A DNA stretch of 64,000 bases from Ahaetulla prasina (lineage: Eukaryota; Chordata; Lepidosauria; Squamata; Colubridae), in the NCBI RefSeq assembly GCF_028640845.1, contig NC_080548.1, positions 10,851,814-10,915,813 on the forward strand. The letters are read 5' to 3'. Below, in pieces: positions 30,798-41,391 of the stretch (positions are counted from its first letter, which is position 1; each line of letters begins with the position of its first letter). Under the pieces are notes generated by a model. It was given only the letters and a program-made list of their open reading frames with translations. It was not told where the DNA came from and did no database searches. The translations under genes were made by a program, and so were the position numbers.

Positions 30798-31083
30798 TCT
30801 ATTCTATTTTTTTTTTATTTGCATTTATATCCCGCCCTTCTCCGAAGACTCAGGGCGGCTTACATTATGTCAAGCAATAGTCTTCATCCATTTGTATATT
30901 ATATACAAAGTCAACTTATTGCCCCCAACAATCTGGGTCCTCATTTTACCTACCTTATAAAGGATGGAAGGCTGAGTCAACCTTGGGCCAGGTGGGGCTT
31001 GAACTTGCAGTAATTGCAAGCAGCTGTGTTAATAACAGACTGTCTTAACAGACTGTCTTAGTCTGTTGAGTCACCAGAGGCCC
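30798..31083 (-). mobile_element. tRNA-headed SINE with L2-like 3' tail
   Basis: This is the same family as 22178-22470. The minus-strand head reads CCTCTGGTGACTCAACAGAC and the tail GCCGCCCTGAGTCTTCGGAG with an A-rich end. It inserted next to the CR1 end. TATTCTAT-like repeats on both sides may be the target duplication. Confidence 0.82.
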
Positions 31084-31085
31084 AT

Positions 31086-31483
31086 ATTCTATGCCTCTTC
31101 GCATATTCTATGCTTCTTCACGTACACACAATGCTACCTACAAAGACACAGGGGAGCTTCTAGGGAAGGATTTAAAAAAACTTGACGGTAGCTATGCTCC
31201 TTTTTATGGGCATCACAGGTACCCCAAAAGAGGATGGAGCTTCAGGCATGCAGCCAAGGCTGCCATTTTGATTTTTTTTTAAAAAACTCTCCCTCAGAGC
31301 AGTAACCTTTGTCATCCAAAGAGTCTCTGGTTGGCTTGGTTCTCTTCAAATTATGGTGCTTCAGCTCGTTAATTTAACCCTTCCAGTGCAGAGTTGCCCT
31401 CCATACAAGCTCTTCAAATTGCTCCACATCAGGACAGCAGCTGAATTTTTGCAAAGAAGAAGGTAAGAACATTGGACCTCAAA
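31086..31483. other. no recognised feature
   Basis: I see no repeat or coding signature. Confidence 0.5.
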
Positions 31484-31810
31484 AGAGGGAGGGGGAGAGA
31501 GGGAGGGAGGGAAGGGGAGAGAAGGAGGGGGAAGAGGGGGGGAGAGGGAGAGAGGGGGAGAGAGAGAGAGAGAGGAGGGGAGAGAGGAGGGGACAGAGGC
31601 GGGAGGGAAAAAGAGAGGAGGGGAGAGAGAGGGGGTGGGACAGAGAGAGGGGGGAAGAGGGAGGGAGGGGGAGAGAGAGGGGGAGTGAGGCAGAGAGAGG
31701 GAGGGGAGAGAGAGGAAGGGAGGGTGAGAGAGAGGGAGGGGGAGAGAGGGAGGAGAAAAAGAGAGAGGGAGGGAGGCAGAGAGAGAGGGAGGGAGGGAGA
31801 GGGAGAGAGA
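31484..31810. repeat. GGGAGA-type purine low-complexity tract
   Basis: About 325 bp of almost pure purine on the plus strand, made of GGGA, GAGA and GGAGA units. It could adopt triplex structures. Frames across it are artefacts. Confidence 0.95.
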
Positions 31811-32405
31811 TCCTCCATCAACAATTGCCAGTGGGAATGATGATGCACAGAGCCAAAATTCAGGGAAATCCGAATGGACTTTATTATAACTTAAACTATT
31901 TGTCCCAACTTGGCCCTGTTCAAATTTGCAGGACTACAGTTCCCATCCTCCTCAGTAATCAGAACACCTTTGAATACACCTGGATGAACCTAGACTGAAA
32001 AAGGCTGCTTTCAGCTAGTAATTTTATGCAAGCCAATGTTCTCATACTGATTCCATTACTTCCCAAGATGGGCTGTCTACACCTCATCAAGCCCTCTGGC
32101 TACTCCAAGCTCCCGGATCAAATTCTGGGTCTCCCTCCTGTTGAAACATTTCATCTGTTTCAAGACAGGCCAACTTTTCCAGGCTGTCCTACCAAAGAAT
32201 ATCCATTTCCTTCATGTACTATACTATTTTCACATTTTTCTGACTCCTCTACAGTTGTTAACTGGCTGAATTCTTGCAACAGTCTCAATTAGGCTAAGCT
32301 GGGATTTGGTAGTTTGTGGTTTCACATGTTATGGGGGAACCCAGGGAGCGTCTCAGCATGTTGCATGAGCCAACGTATGGAATTAAGCCGTAGAATGGTT
32401 TGGTC
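31811..32405. other. no recognised feature
   Basis: I see no repeat or coding signature beyond short old-looking scraps. Confidence 0.45.
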
Positions 32406-32502
32406 ATGACAGAGTGTGTGATCCTTGACTTATGACCACAACTGAGCCCAACATGTGTTGCTAAACGTGTTTGGTCCCATTTTACGATCTTTCTCGCCAC
32501 GG

Positions 32503-32531
32503 TTTGTTTGTTTGTTTGTTTGTTTGTTTGT

Positions 32532-32590
<59 letters not shown>

Positions 32591-33478
32591 TTGCATTTGT
32601 ATACCGCCCTTCTCCCGAAGGACTCAGGGTGGTTCACAGCCAATTAAAAAATACAATAAATACACATTAAAAACAGACTAAAATTTATATGAATAGTGGC
32701 CAAAATATTAAAAAACTAAATAATACAAAAACTAAAAACTGAAGACACATCTTTTTATTCGCGCGGGGCTGGCTTAAATTTTATTGATTTTAAATTATCT
32801 ATTATTAATTTTAATAGGGTTTTAGTTTTATATATTTTAAAGTTTTTTAGGCCAATTATAAAATAAGTTTTTTAATTTGTATTTTAAATTGTATATTGTA
32901 TTGTTTGTTTTTATTTTTGGCTGTACGCCGCCCTGAGTCCTTCGGGAGAAGGGCGGTATAAAAATCGAATAAATAAAAATAAATAAAATAAATAAATAAA
33001 TAAAACCCATTTAAAAATACTTATTCAGGCTAGCCCAGCTCGATGGAATAAAAGAGTCTTCAGCTCACGGCGGAAGGTCCGAAGGGAGTTGGTGAAGCCC
33101 CAGAGGCAGCTCATTCCAGAGGGCAGGAGCCCCCACAGAGAAGGCCCTACCCCTGGGGGTCACCAGTTGACATTGTTTCACCTACGGCACCCCAAGGAGG
33201 CCCTCCCTGTGGGAGCGCACAGGTCGATGGAAGGCTGTTTGTAGCAGTAGGCGGTCCCGTAAATAGCCTGGTCCTAAGCTATGGAGCGCTTTAAAGATGG
33301 TAACCAACACCTTGAATTGCACCCGAAAGACCACCGGGAGCCAGTGCAGCCCGTGCAGGATAGATGTTATATGGGAGCCACGAGGTGCTCCCTCTATCAC
33401 CTGCGCGGCTGCATTCTGGACCAGTTGGAGCTTCCGGGTGCTCTTCAAGGGGAGCCCCATGTAGAGAGCATTGCAGTA
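32503..33478 (-). mobile_element. L2-like LINE 3' end, itself split by another L2
   Basis: A TTTG/TTTA microsatellite tail (32503-32592) precedes the inverted hairpin. The coding part (33460-33182) encodes GLPLKSTRKLQLVQNAAAQV. A plus-strand L2 lies at about 32740-33003. Confidence 0.82.
32740..33003 (+). mobile_element. L2-like LINE 3' end nested in opposite-strand L2
   Basis: It begins in the ..LKTHLFIRAG-like C-terminus and ends with GCCGCCCTGAGTCCTTCGGG and AAATA repeats. Confidence 0.82.
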
Positions 33479-33749
33479 GTTTTAAGTGAATTGCTGCATT
33501 TTAAAAAAATCTAGTAACACGGTTGTTAAGTCAATCTGGATTCCCCATTGATTTCGCTTGTCAGAAGGCTCTGCCACTGTCATAAGTATGAGTCACTTGC
33601 CAAGCGCCTGAATTTTGATCACATGTTCCTAGGGATGCTGCAATGGTCTAAGTGTGAAAAATGGTCATAAGACCCTCTTTTTTTTTTTGTAATTTTGTAC
33701 AGTCACTAAATAAACTGTTATAAGCTGAGGACTACCTGTTATCCTAGCC

Positions 33750-33910
33750 CAGGGGTCTGCAAACTTGGCTCTTTTAAGACTTGTGGATTTCAACTCCCAA
33801 AGTTCCTCAGACAGCTTTGCTGGCCAGCTTTGCTGGCCAGCTTTGCTGGCTGAGGAACTCTGGGAGTTGAAGTCCATAAGTCTTAAAAGAGCCAAGTTTA
33901 CAGACCCCTG
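33750..33910. mobile_element. H2 hairpin MITE with triplicated centre
   Basis: This 161-bp palindrome has ends CAGGGGTCTGCAAACTTGG and AGACCCCTG. The centre repeats CAGCTTTGCTGGC three times. The flanks TCCTAGCC and TCGACCTAGCC suggest a target duplication disturbed by a small insertion. Confidence 0.8.
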
Positions 33911-33914
33911 TCGA

Positions 33915-34245
33915 CCTAGCCTGTTATTTGAATTTAGGGTTAGGCACATTCTGTCAATCTACCACATTTCTATTTCCAAACGAGGAAGGACAATGAGGCA
34001 ATTTTTCCACAAATGACAGGTCTGACACCTGCTACCGAGCATCTATTTTACAGAAGGAAAACTGAGGCCGGAGGCATTTTATCGGGGGAGTAATGCCCAG
34101 GAAGTCCTTTTGTCTGTGTAAAATCACACTGCAACATGGCAGAGATGCCTATTGCAAAATCTGTGCTCCCACCACCACCAGGGTGAAACTTAGTTCCCCT
34201 TCGTTAGGGTTACCATATCTAATGGTTGGTGTAAAAGTCCAGACA
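33915..34245. other. no recognised feature
   Basis: I see no repeat or coding signature. Confidence 0.5.
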
Positions 34246-34503
34246 TAGAATAGAATAGAATAGAATTTTTTATTGGCCAAGTGTGATTGGACACACAAGG
34301 AATTTGTCTTGGTGCAGATGCTCTCAGTGTACATAAAAGAAAAGATACGTTCATCAAGGTACAACATTTACAACACAATTGATGGTCAATATATCAATAT
34401 AAATCATAAGGATTGCCAGCAACAAGTTATAGTCATACAGTCATAAGTGGAAAGAGATTGGTGATGGGAACTATGAAACGATTAATAGTAGTGCAGATCC
34501 ATC
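34246..34503 (-). mobile_element. CR1-L3 (Snake1-like) LINE 3' end with AATAG tail
   Basis: AGAATAGAATAGAAT leads into TTGGCCAAGTGTGATTGGAC, GTACATAAAAGAAAAGATAC and downstream phrases shared with copies at 46246 and 48602. The array sits at the 3' end on the minus strand. Confidence 0.82.
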
Positions 34504-34504
34504 A

Positions 34505-35369
34505 AGATCATCCACCAAGAGGCGACAGAAAAATGCAGAAAACTCTTGTATTATTTTCCCACCATTTCACTTGAATTTTGCAGCCCAGGCCTGGCAATTC
34601 TCCCATTTCGAAACAAGGCCCTTAAAAAGCACCTGGCTAACCTTGGCTGATCTTGAAGAAGCTGAGCAAAATCAGGGCTGTGGGTTGGATGGATCTCTGT
34701 TTGCAGGAGCAGCTGCAATAAGCAGCCAAAAATGGGGGAATCCTTGGAAACAGATCCTTTGCTTTTGCTAATCTATGCTGCAGTTTTCCCAGAATGAGTC
34801 ACCATTCCTGAAAGGGATAGAATTCCAATTTCCATTAGCTACTGCAGCATGCTCTCTGGAACAATGGGAAATATAGTCCAATGCCTCTGAAGGACACCTG
34901 ATGGAGTTCTGCCACTTAGCCTGATGACTCACTCAAACTTTCCTGCAGTGAAATGGGCTGCTGAGAGCCCACTGCACTGTGGGAGCAGTTTTCCCCAATC
35001 CAAAAGCTTCCAGAGAACATCTGGATCGCCAAGCAGGCTGGCAAAGCAGGCCTCCTTCTTCTGGTGCCAACAGCTGGACCCCAGTGGCATTAGTGGTCCT
35101 TTGGGAAGTACAGTGCAGAAGCAGGCAGACAGTTCACGGATAACTCGGGAGCCAAGTTTAGCAAATCAGCATTTCAGAGCGTGTATCACGAGCCATGTCG
35201 CCATCCCTGCCACTGATTTATTTTCTGTCTGGTTTTCTGTTATTAGAGAGGTTCCTGGGGGAAATAAAGCCTTTTAAAAGTAATAACAGGCAGCATTTGT
35301 ATGTCATCGTAACATGTCTACGGTTGTAATAGTTTAAAGAGACTTGAAAACGTACCAGAGATGCAAAAC
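34505..35369. other. no recognised feature
   Basis: I see no repeat or coding signature. A 117-codon frame (34924-35277) has no domain features. Confidence 0.45.
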
Positions 35370-35375
35370 AGCGCT

Positions 35376-35615
35376 GTTGTGGCCTGCTGGCGGCCAGCAG
35401 AGCTGGCAGCAGAGTCGGACAGTGAGGAGGTTGGGGAGGAACTTGGGCCAGTCCTGGGGGCTGCGGAAAGCTCGGACGAGGGCTCTGCATTGGAGGCAGA
35501 GAGGTGGCCAAGGCCATCTGATAGTTATGTGCAGCCTCCAGAGTCTGACAGCAGCGAGGCAGAAGAACAGCGGGAGCCTGTTTCCAGTGTGTGCATGTGC
35601 AGAGCTGCCAGATGA
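35376..35615 (+). CDS. U3 open frame of LTR-B1, ends at premature TGA
   Basis: The frame starts at LTR base 2 and reads through an acidic block (AAESDSEEVGEELGPV) and PPESDSSEAEEQREPV. It stops at a TGA where B2 and B3 continue into an Arg-rich AARRQEQLK end. The acidic first half matches B2 and B3 closely. Function is unknown. Confidence 0.42.
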   Translation, partial: VVACWRPAELAAESDSEEVGEELGPVLGAAESSDEGSALEAERWPRPSDSYVQPPESDSSEAEEQREPVSSVCMCRAAR

Positions 35616-35676
35616 CAAGAACAATTAAGAAAACAGGGTCGACTTGGGAGTAAGGCTTAGAGATGATTGACCCTCC

Positions 35677-35686
35677 TATAAAATAT
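35677..35686 (+). promoter_or_regulatory. LTR-B1 TATA box
   Basis: CTATAAAATA lies in the middle of the LTR, upstream of AATAAA at about 35921. Confidence 0.55.
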
Positions 35687-35986
35687 GAAAGAAGAGCAAA
35701 CGGGACATGAACTTTTGCAGAAAGCAATTAGTTCATCTGGCCAATTCAAGATTTGGAAATTCTGTTTGTCACTCTGTGCCAAGTTTGGCCTTGCCCTGCG
35801 TCTGGAAATTAGCTCTCTGGCAGCATTCCACGTGAGATAGGTGGGTGTTGATAACCTTCCTCTGAAAGACTGTTTATCAAGCCTTGTGGACTGTAAATGA
35901 GGGTAATTTACAGTCATATAAATAAAAGAGGTGGGACTAAGATTGTACTTTATACTTTCTAAGGAAGCCTAGGTCAGAACAAGCAC

Positions 35987-36232
35987 TCCTTTTGAGATGC
36001 AGAAAGCACTGGATTTCTGTCCTCACTTTCTGACATCCTGGTTCCCTGCTTCTGAGGATTTCATTTTCTGCTCTTTCTCTTCCTCTTCCTCAATGATATC
36101 TTGGATGGATGGATGGATGGATGGATGGATGGATGGATGGATGGATGGATGGATGGATGGATATCTCTGGGAACTAAAACAGGTATTGAATCAATTTAAG
36201 CCTTCTGGATTTACAGCCAATGTCCAACCCTA
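35987..36232. repeat. spacer between inverted LTRs with (GGAT)n array
   Basis: About 60 bp of GGAT repeats (36102-36162) sit in otherwise unrecognised sequence between LTR-B1 and LTR-B2. Confidence 0.9.
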
Positions 36233-36831
36233 TGTTGTGACTCAGGCCCAAGTAGGTAGTAGGAAACTCAGTCAGTGTAAAAACCAACAAACTTAATTCA
36301 AACATCTGAGAATTACTTCATTCTCAGCATAGTCCAACTAAATTAAAGCAAATTCCTCCCAACACAGATTCCTCGGTCCTATCACCAACCTTGGTCCAAT
36401 TAGGCAAACTGCCAAAGGCTTTCCTTGGCAAAAGTTCAGAAGACACCAATACAAAATAAATGCAAGAAGACAAAGCTATCAACATTGTTTTCCGGCAAAA
36501 CCCAGACGCCGTTGCTGGTTCTTTAAGCCTTATGGGAGGGGCCAATCATCTCTTGGCCATACTCTTGAGTCGTCCTCTTTGCTTGAGCTGCTCTTGCCTT
36601 CTGGCAGCTGTTCTCATGTGTGCATTAGGAACAGGCTCCTCCTGTTCCTCTGCCTCACTACTGTCAGTCTCCGGAGGCTCTGGAGTCTGTACCTCACTCC
36701 CCACCTCAGCCTCCGACAGAGAACCCTCATCCAGGCCTTCCCCAGACTCCAGGACTGGCCCACGTTCTTCCTCAGCCTCATCGCTGTCCGACTCCATTGC
36801 CAGCTCCACAGGCTGCTGGAGGACCACAACA
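36233..36831 (-). mobile_element. solo LTR, subfamily B (copy B2)
   Basis: On the minus strand it starts TGTTGTGGTCC and ends CCTGAGTCACAACA. The exact duplication CCCTA lies at 36228-36232 and 36832-36836. It is the same subfamily as B1 but in the opposite orientation. Confidence 0.92.
36546..36830 (-). CDS. U3 open frame of LTR-B2 (94 codons)
   Basis: The frame runs from LTR base 2 to a TGA that precedes the LAPPIRL-like downstream reading seen in B3. It has an acidic block (ESDSDEAEEERGPVLE), PPETDSSEAEEQEEPVP, and the basic end TAARRQEQLKQRGRLKSMAKR read as two shorter parts, TAARRQEQLK and RGRLKSMAKR. This is the most complete subfamily B frame in the window. Function is unknown. Confidence 0.5.
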   Translation of the reverse strand, partial: VVVLQQPVELAMESDSDEAEEERGPVLESGEGLDEGSLSEAEVGSEVQTPEPPETDSSEAEEQEEPVPNAHMRTAARRQEQLKQRGRLKSMAKR

Positions 36832-36879
36832 CCCTAGCAATGACACTCGTCCCAAGAGTAAGAACAGACAAGTCCACAT

Positions 36880-37275
36880 GAATAAGAACAGAAATTTCTC
36901 AACAAAGTTTCTCTTTGTGGCAAGAACAAACATTCTTGAAGGTACACAAGAACAAATTTTAATTTTAAAAATGGAGGAAGGAGACCACTGAGCAAGGAAT
37001 AACACTGAAAGAGGAAATGGCTGAAGGTTCTCACCTCCCTTATATTATTTGAAGGAACCTGACTAGATTGGAGTGCCTAAATGTAAAACCAGTATGCTCA
37101 AGTAGAGGCTCTTAGTGAATAATAACACACGGTGTGGATGTGGAGAGACACACAGCTCAGCCCATCCGGCTACAACCAAAAACATATACCGATAATGACA
37201 TTTTTGGTGAAGACAAAGCCAAGAAGGTAGCTTCATTTTGGCAGTTTACAGTTTGATCTAGGCATGAAAGAAGAA
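36880..37275 (+). mobile_element. unidentified LINE-like repeat X, copy 1
   Basis: It shares GAACAAACATTCTT, GGTACACAAGAACAAA, GGAGACCACTGAGCAA, the GTAAAACCAGTATGCT region and the AAGCCAAGAAGGTAGCTTC region with 51955-53800, in the same order. In this copy the coding phase is decayed. Confidence 0.6.
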
Positions 37276-38246
37276 GAAGAAAGTTTCCCAAAGAAAGGCT
37301 TCAACCTTTTGTTTTCCCCAAATGGATGAAGGCCAAGTATTACATGGAACTGGTTTGTTATCAGAGGGTTATGACAAATCTTTGAGAAACAGAGAAATCA
37401 TTTTCTTAGCACGTTGGGTGAACTAGACCTACATATTAAGACAAAATAGGTCTGATTGAGCAGAGCATGTGATGCAAACACAATTGGGTTTTTTAACTTG
37501 GGTTTACAGTGTTGTGTGAACCCAACCTACAATCCCAATGTGTAAATTTGTTCTGTTTGTTGAATTATTATGTTCATCTGTGCAATCAAAATTCCGTGAG
37601 AAGATACTTGAGGTTGATGGGGACAAAATAGTTTTCCTGTTGCTGGGCTGTGTCTCTCAGAGTCCCTGGTGGCCAGGTTCTTTTGCTCTGGCATCCTCAG
37701 TGGTGGAGACCAACATTTACAAGGACTTGTCATGACCTGCAAAGTACTAACCCTGTAAAATTTGGGCTGGTTCTATTGTGTGACCCCAAAATAAACACGG
37801 AAAATTCCAAACACAATAGACTTTATCAGTCTCATTCTGAGCCATACAATTTTCTACTTCCACAAACATTTTCACCCACGGCTAAGGAAGCTCTGGGATT
37901 CTCCTTTGCTTCATTCTCCAGATGCTTGCAAGATTCTTTGAACCTTGTTTTTGAGTTTCCTCTGTTCTTGCAAATTAATGACAGAGGTGCACCTGTATTT
38001 TTTCATCTGTTACAATGTCTTTGCATTGTTTCACAGCTGTTCCTAATCTGGGGAAACTCCAAGAAAGAGCTTCATGCTGTACATCTCCTGGATTTAATCG
38101 AAACATAAGAAGACACAGCACTGCAAGGTATTAAAGAAGTGATGGCACCATGAAAAACAGGATACAAATGCACCCCCTTCACTGAAGCCTTTCAAATGCA
38201 TAGCAGTTCCCAGAATTCATCAATAACGCAGCCACTTCTACGGTCT
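37276..38246. other. mostly unrecognised sequence
   Basis: No firm feature is visible. A phrase TGTGTGACCCCAAAATAAACAC at about 37777 recalls an LTR end, but no matching second end or duplication was found. A 152-codon frame (37650-38108) has no domain signature. Confidence 0.4.
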
Positions 38247-38312
38247 GAATGGTGGTCCTCGATTTATGACTGCAACGGAGAGCAAAATTTCTGTTGCTAA
38301 ACAAGGTGATAC
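38247..38312. mobile_element. M1 MITE left-end fragment
   Basis: GGTGGTCCTCGATTTATGAC and the following phrases match the first 65 bp of M1. The remainder is missing. Confidence 0.65.
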
Positions 38313-38320
38313 ATCTAGAT

Positions 38321-38455
38321 CTGGGGTCTCCAACCTTGGTCCCTTTAAGACTTGTGGACTTCAACTCCCAAAGTCCCTCAGCCAGCTTTGCTGGCTGAGG
38401 AACTCTGGGAGTTGAAGTCCACAAGTCTTAAAGGGACCAAGGTTGGAGACCCCTG
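38321..38455. mobile_element. H2 hairpin MITE
   Basis: This 135-bp palindrome is flanked by exact ATCTAGAT (38313-38320, 38456-38463), itself palindromic with a central TA. Confidence 0.92.
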
Positions 38456-38463
38456 ATCTAGAT

Positions 38464-38935
38464 GGATAATCAAATGCCCCATTCAGTAGCAGGTACTTAG
38501 ATTTATACACGGTGGGGAAAAACCACCACCCACCCCTCTTGAGAAGTAAACAGAGAAATAATGATGAGTCTTGTGGTTTTTTCCTGCTGTTCTGATTATT
38601 TTTTTAAAATTTACTTCCTTGAAGGGTGATGGATGTTTTCTGGATTGCTGATATTGCAGACTGAAGGGAGGAAATTGTTAACATTTCCATCTCCTTGCAA
38701 GAGTGTCAGAGATTTGGTTGATGTTGGGAATTGTTGGCATCGTCTTCAGGTTTCGCTTTCCGTTTCTTTGCATCTGATTACTGGGGAATTTAAACTATAA
38801 TAACTCATAAAGGCTGGTCTGGTTTCAACTTACAGTATACAGTTGGCTCCGAACCACTCACAAAGGAAAGAGATGGATTTCTCCAAAGGAGGAGCTGCTG
38901 TAGCTATTGAACCAGCCAAATTGGAAGATTGATTG
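38464..38935. other. no recognised feature
   Basis: I see no repeat or coding signature. Confidence 0.5.
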
Positions 38936-38940
38936 TAGAG

Positions 38941-39288
38941 GTGGCTCAGTGGCTAAGAGGCTGAGCATGTCGATCGAAAGGTCGGCAGTTCAGCGGTTCA
39001 AATCCTTAGTGCCGTATAACAGGGTGAGCTCCCGTTACTTGTCCCAGCTTCTGCCAACCTAGCAGTTCAAAAGCACATAAAAATGCAAGTAGAAAAAATA
39101 GGGACCACCTTTGGTGGGAAGGTAACAGTGTTCTGTGCGCCCTTGGCATTGAGTCATGCGGCCACATGACCACAGAGACGTCTTTGGACAGCGCTGGCTC
39201 TTTGGCTTTGAAACGGAGATGTGCACCGCCCCCTAGAGTCGGGAACGACTAGCACATATGTGCAAGGCGAACCTTTACCTTTACCTTA
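38941..39288 (+). mobile_element. Sauria-type SINE
   Basis: The plus strand runs from a tRNA-like head (GTGGCTCAGTGGCTAAGAGG, GCGGTTCAAATCC) to a Bov-B-like tail that ends ACCTTTACCTTTACC. TAGAGGTGGC recurs at 38936-38945 and 39289-39298, so the true 5' edge overlaps the duplication. Confidence 0.88.
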
Positions 39289-39299
39289 TAGAGGTGGCA

Positions 39300-40060
39300 T
39301 GTGATTGGGTCTATGTGATGCTGTCTTCCTCTGGGATCGAGAGGGAGGTCCCATCTTTTGTGAAAGAAATATGCTGCTGCTTCTTCTCAGGAAATCATTA
39401 TGGGACCCATCAGTCCTGGATATCTTTCACCTGGTCTCCTTTTTTTCTAAGGAAGGTGGTTGAGAAGGTGGTTAGGCTCACCCTTCAGAGTGTTGTGAGG
39501 GAAATGGATTAGCTGGAACCTTTTTCCGACAAGTTTCAGCTGTGAGTTAGTATTGATAGTGTCTGTTGATGACCTCTGAAGCAACCAGGATGGAGAGAGG
39601 CGAGAGTAGTGGCCCTTCTTGATGTCACAGAATTCTTTCATAGTATCCTTCTGGACCAAACTTTAGGGATTTAGGAGGGGAAGGACATGTTGCAGTGATT
39701 CTCCTGCTCGGTAACAAAAATTCCAGTCTACGTTGATAGGAAGGGAAAACTGGAGTCCAAAACTCTTGACCTGTATGTGGGGAGGGGGGGCGGAGTCACT
39801 CTTGGTCTGCCTATTTAGCCTGTACAGGAAGTAATTGGGTGAGGTCATCTGCAAGCATGGGGTCAAGTATCCTCAATACACTGATGATGTCCTATTAAGG
39901 GGCCATAAGCACATAGATCCTCTGGATCCAAGACCTCTCAAAAGCTTCAGCTGATCTGGAATCCAAAAATGTGGGCAGATATGGTCATGCCACAATACGC
40001 CCACGGGATTTCTCTGCTCCCTGGACTTCACTGGTGTGGGGGAAATTAATTTTCAGATGA
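39300..40060 (+). mobile_element. decayed RT-core fragment of an L2/CR1-group LINE
   Basis: The phrase GTCAAGTATCCTCAATACACTGATGATGTC reads VKYPQYTDDV around 39865-39891, matching the YADD catalytic box region of L2-group RTs. An upstream reading (LGEVICKHG) also fits. Multiple stops are present. The 5' extent is uncertain. Confidence 0.55.
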
Positions 40061-40144
40061 ATGGAACAGTGGAAGACAAAATGAGACATAAAGAATGTGA
40101 CCTTGCAATATCTAGCTCACATATCCATTGCGTGTTTTTTTTAA

Positions 40145-40155
40145 TCCAAACATCA

Positions 40156-40250
<95 letters not shown>

Positions 40251-40425
40251 TTAATTTGTATACCGCCCTTCTCCCGAAGGACTCAGGGCGGTTCACAGCC
40301 AAGTAAAAAGACAGTCAATAAATACAATACAATAAAAGCAATGATAAAAAACTTATTAAATTTGGCCCATAATTAAAATAAAACCATAAAAACCCAATTA
40401 AAATACTACTAATAAAAATTATTAA
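40145..40425 (-). mobile_element. L2-like LINE 3' UTR with TAA/TTA microsatellite tail
   Basis: ATT then AAT repeats (40155-40250) precede the inverted hairpin CCGCCCTTCTCCCGAAGGAC and an A-rich 3' UTR that matches other copies. Confidence 0.82.
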
Positions 40426-40924
40426 TAAAATAATAAAAAATATTCCCAATGCAAATAATAAAAAACATTCCCAATGCAACCCTTGGAACTCAAGAAGCCA
40501 ATGTTTCGTTTTTTTCACTTGCGCGTCTCAGTGAAGAGCAGAAGGGCAAGAGGTTACCTGAGGCCGTCCCTTATGAATATGTATTATTAATGCATATGTA
40601 TGTCTACATCGTTTTCCCCTTCTTCCTGAAATGCATAAGTGGAAATGCATCTCTTCCTCTGCAGGGATGTCTCACTATATTTTTGAAGGAGACAACCCCC
40701 TCCCTGATACATGCTGTTTAATAAACACTGCAGTGAGCCTTGTTTATTTGCTTTGGGTCTTGCGTAATGATTCCACGACTGAGAAGCTTCTGGGGGCAAC
40801 ATCATCTATTAATTCCCAAACAACATAGAGCCTAATTATTTGAATTCTGCCCCTCTCCCATTGCTTCTGCCCATCATACATAATCAAACAGGTTGATAGG
40901 TCTACTCTGGGTCTTGGGGGGCGG
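40426..40924. other. no recognised feature
   Basis: I see no repeat or coding signature. Confidence 0.5.
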
Positions 40925-41390
40925 GGAAGGTGATATGTTAGCAGTCTTCCAAGTACTTTAGAGGCTGGCACAGAGAAGAGGGAGTCAATTTATTTTCCAA
41001 AGCACCTAAGGGCAGGACAAGAAATAATGGAGAGAAGATCATTAGAGAAAGAACCAATCTAGAATGAAGGAGAAATTTCCTGACAGTGCGAACAACTAAT
41101 CCGTGGAACGGCTTGCCTCGAGAAGTTGTGGGTGCTCCATCACTGGAGGTTTTTAAGGACTGACATTTGTTTGGAATGGTCTAGAACAGGGGTCTGCAAC
41201 CTTGGCAACTTTAAAGCTTGTGGACTTCAACTCCCAGCAAAGCTGGCTGAGGAACTCTGGGAGTTGAAGTCCACAAGTCTTAAAGTTGCCAAGGTTGCAG
41301 ACTCGTGGTCTAGGATCTCCTGCCATGGGCAAGGAGTTGGACCAGAAGATCTCCCAAGGCCTCTTCCAACCTTATTATTCTATGTTCTAA
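40925..41390 (+). mobile_element. CR1 LINE 3' fragment split by H2 MITE
   Basis: It encodes a decayed CR1 C-terminus (YFPKHLR..-like, LGWNGLPREVVGAPSLEV-like). After the MITE the 3' end resumes as GGAGTTGGACCAGAAGATC. Confidence 0.8.
41187..41307. mobile_element. H2 hairpin MITE nested in CR1
   Basis: This 121-bp palindrome has flanks GTCTAGAA (41179-41186) and GTCTAGGA (41308-41315) that differ once. The target is the conserved TGGTCTAG of the CR1 end. Confidence 0.9.
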
Positions 41391-41391
41391 T

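Larger units (their letters stand above)
32409..33738. mobile_element. M1 MITE carrying nested L2 copies
   Basis: The left part (GATCCTTGACTTATGACC...) stops near 32502 and the right part resumes near 33478 and ends GCTGAGGACTACCTG. The intervening 975 bp is L2 sequence. Confidence 0.75.
35375..35981 (+). mobile_element. solo LTR, subfamily B (copy B1)
   Basis: It starts TGTTGTGGCCTGC and ends AGGTCAGAACA. The flanks AGCGC (35370-35374) and AGCAC (35982-35986) match at four of five. TATAAAATA at about 35677 and AATAAA at about 35921 give the orientation. Confidence 0.88.

Noticed and set aside
31429..31848. Long Pro/Ser/Leu and Arg/Glu/Gly frames
   Set aside because: They cross a purine low-complexity tract; composition alone explains them.
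37728..38108. Possible LTR and a 152-codon frame
   Set aside because: TGTCATGACC and TGTGTGACCCC recall LTR ends, but no partner end or 5-bp duplication was found. The frame lacks any domain feature.
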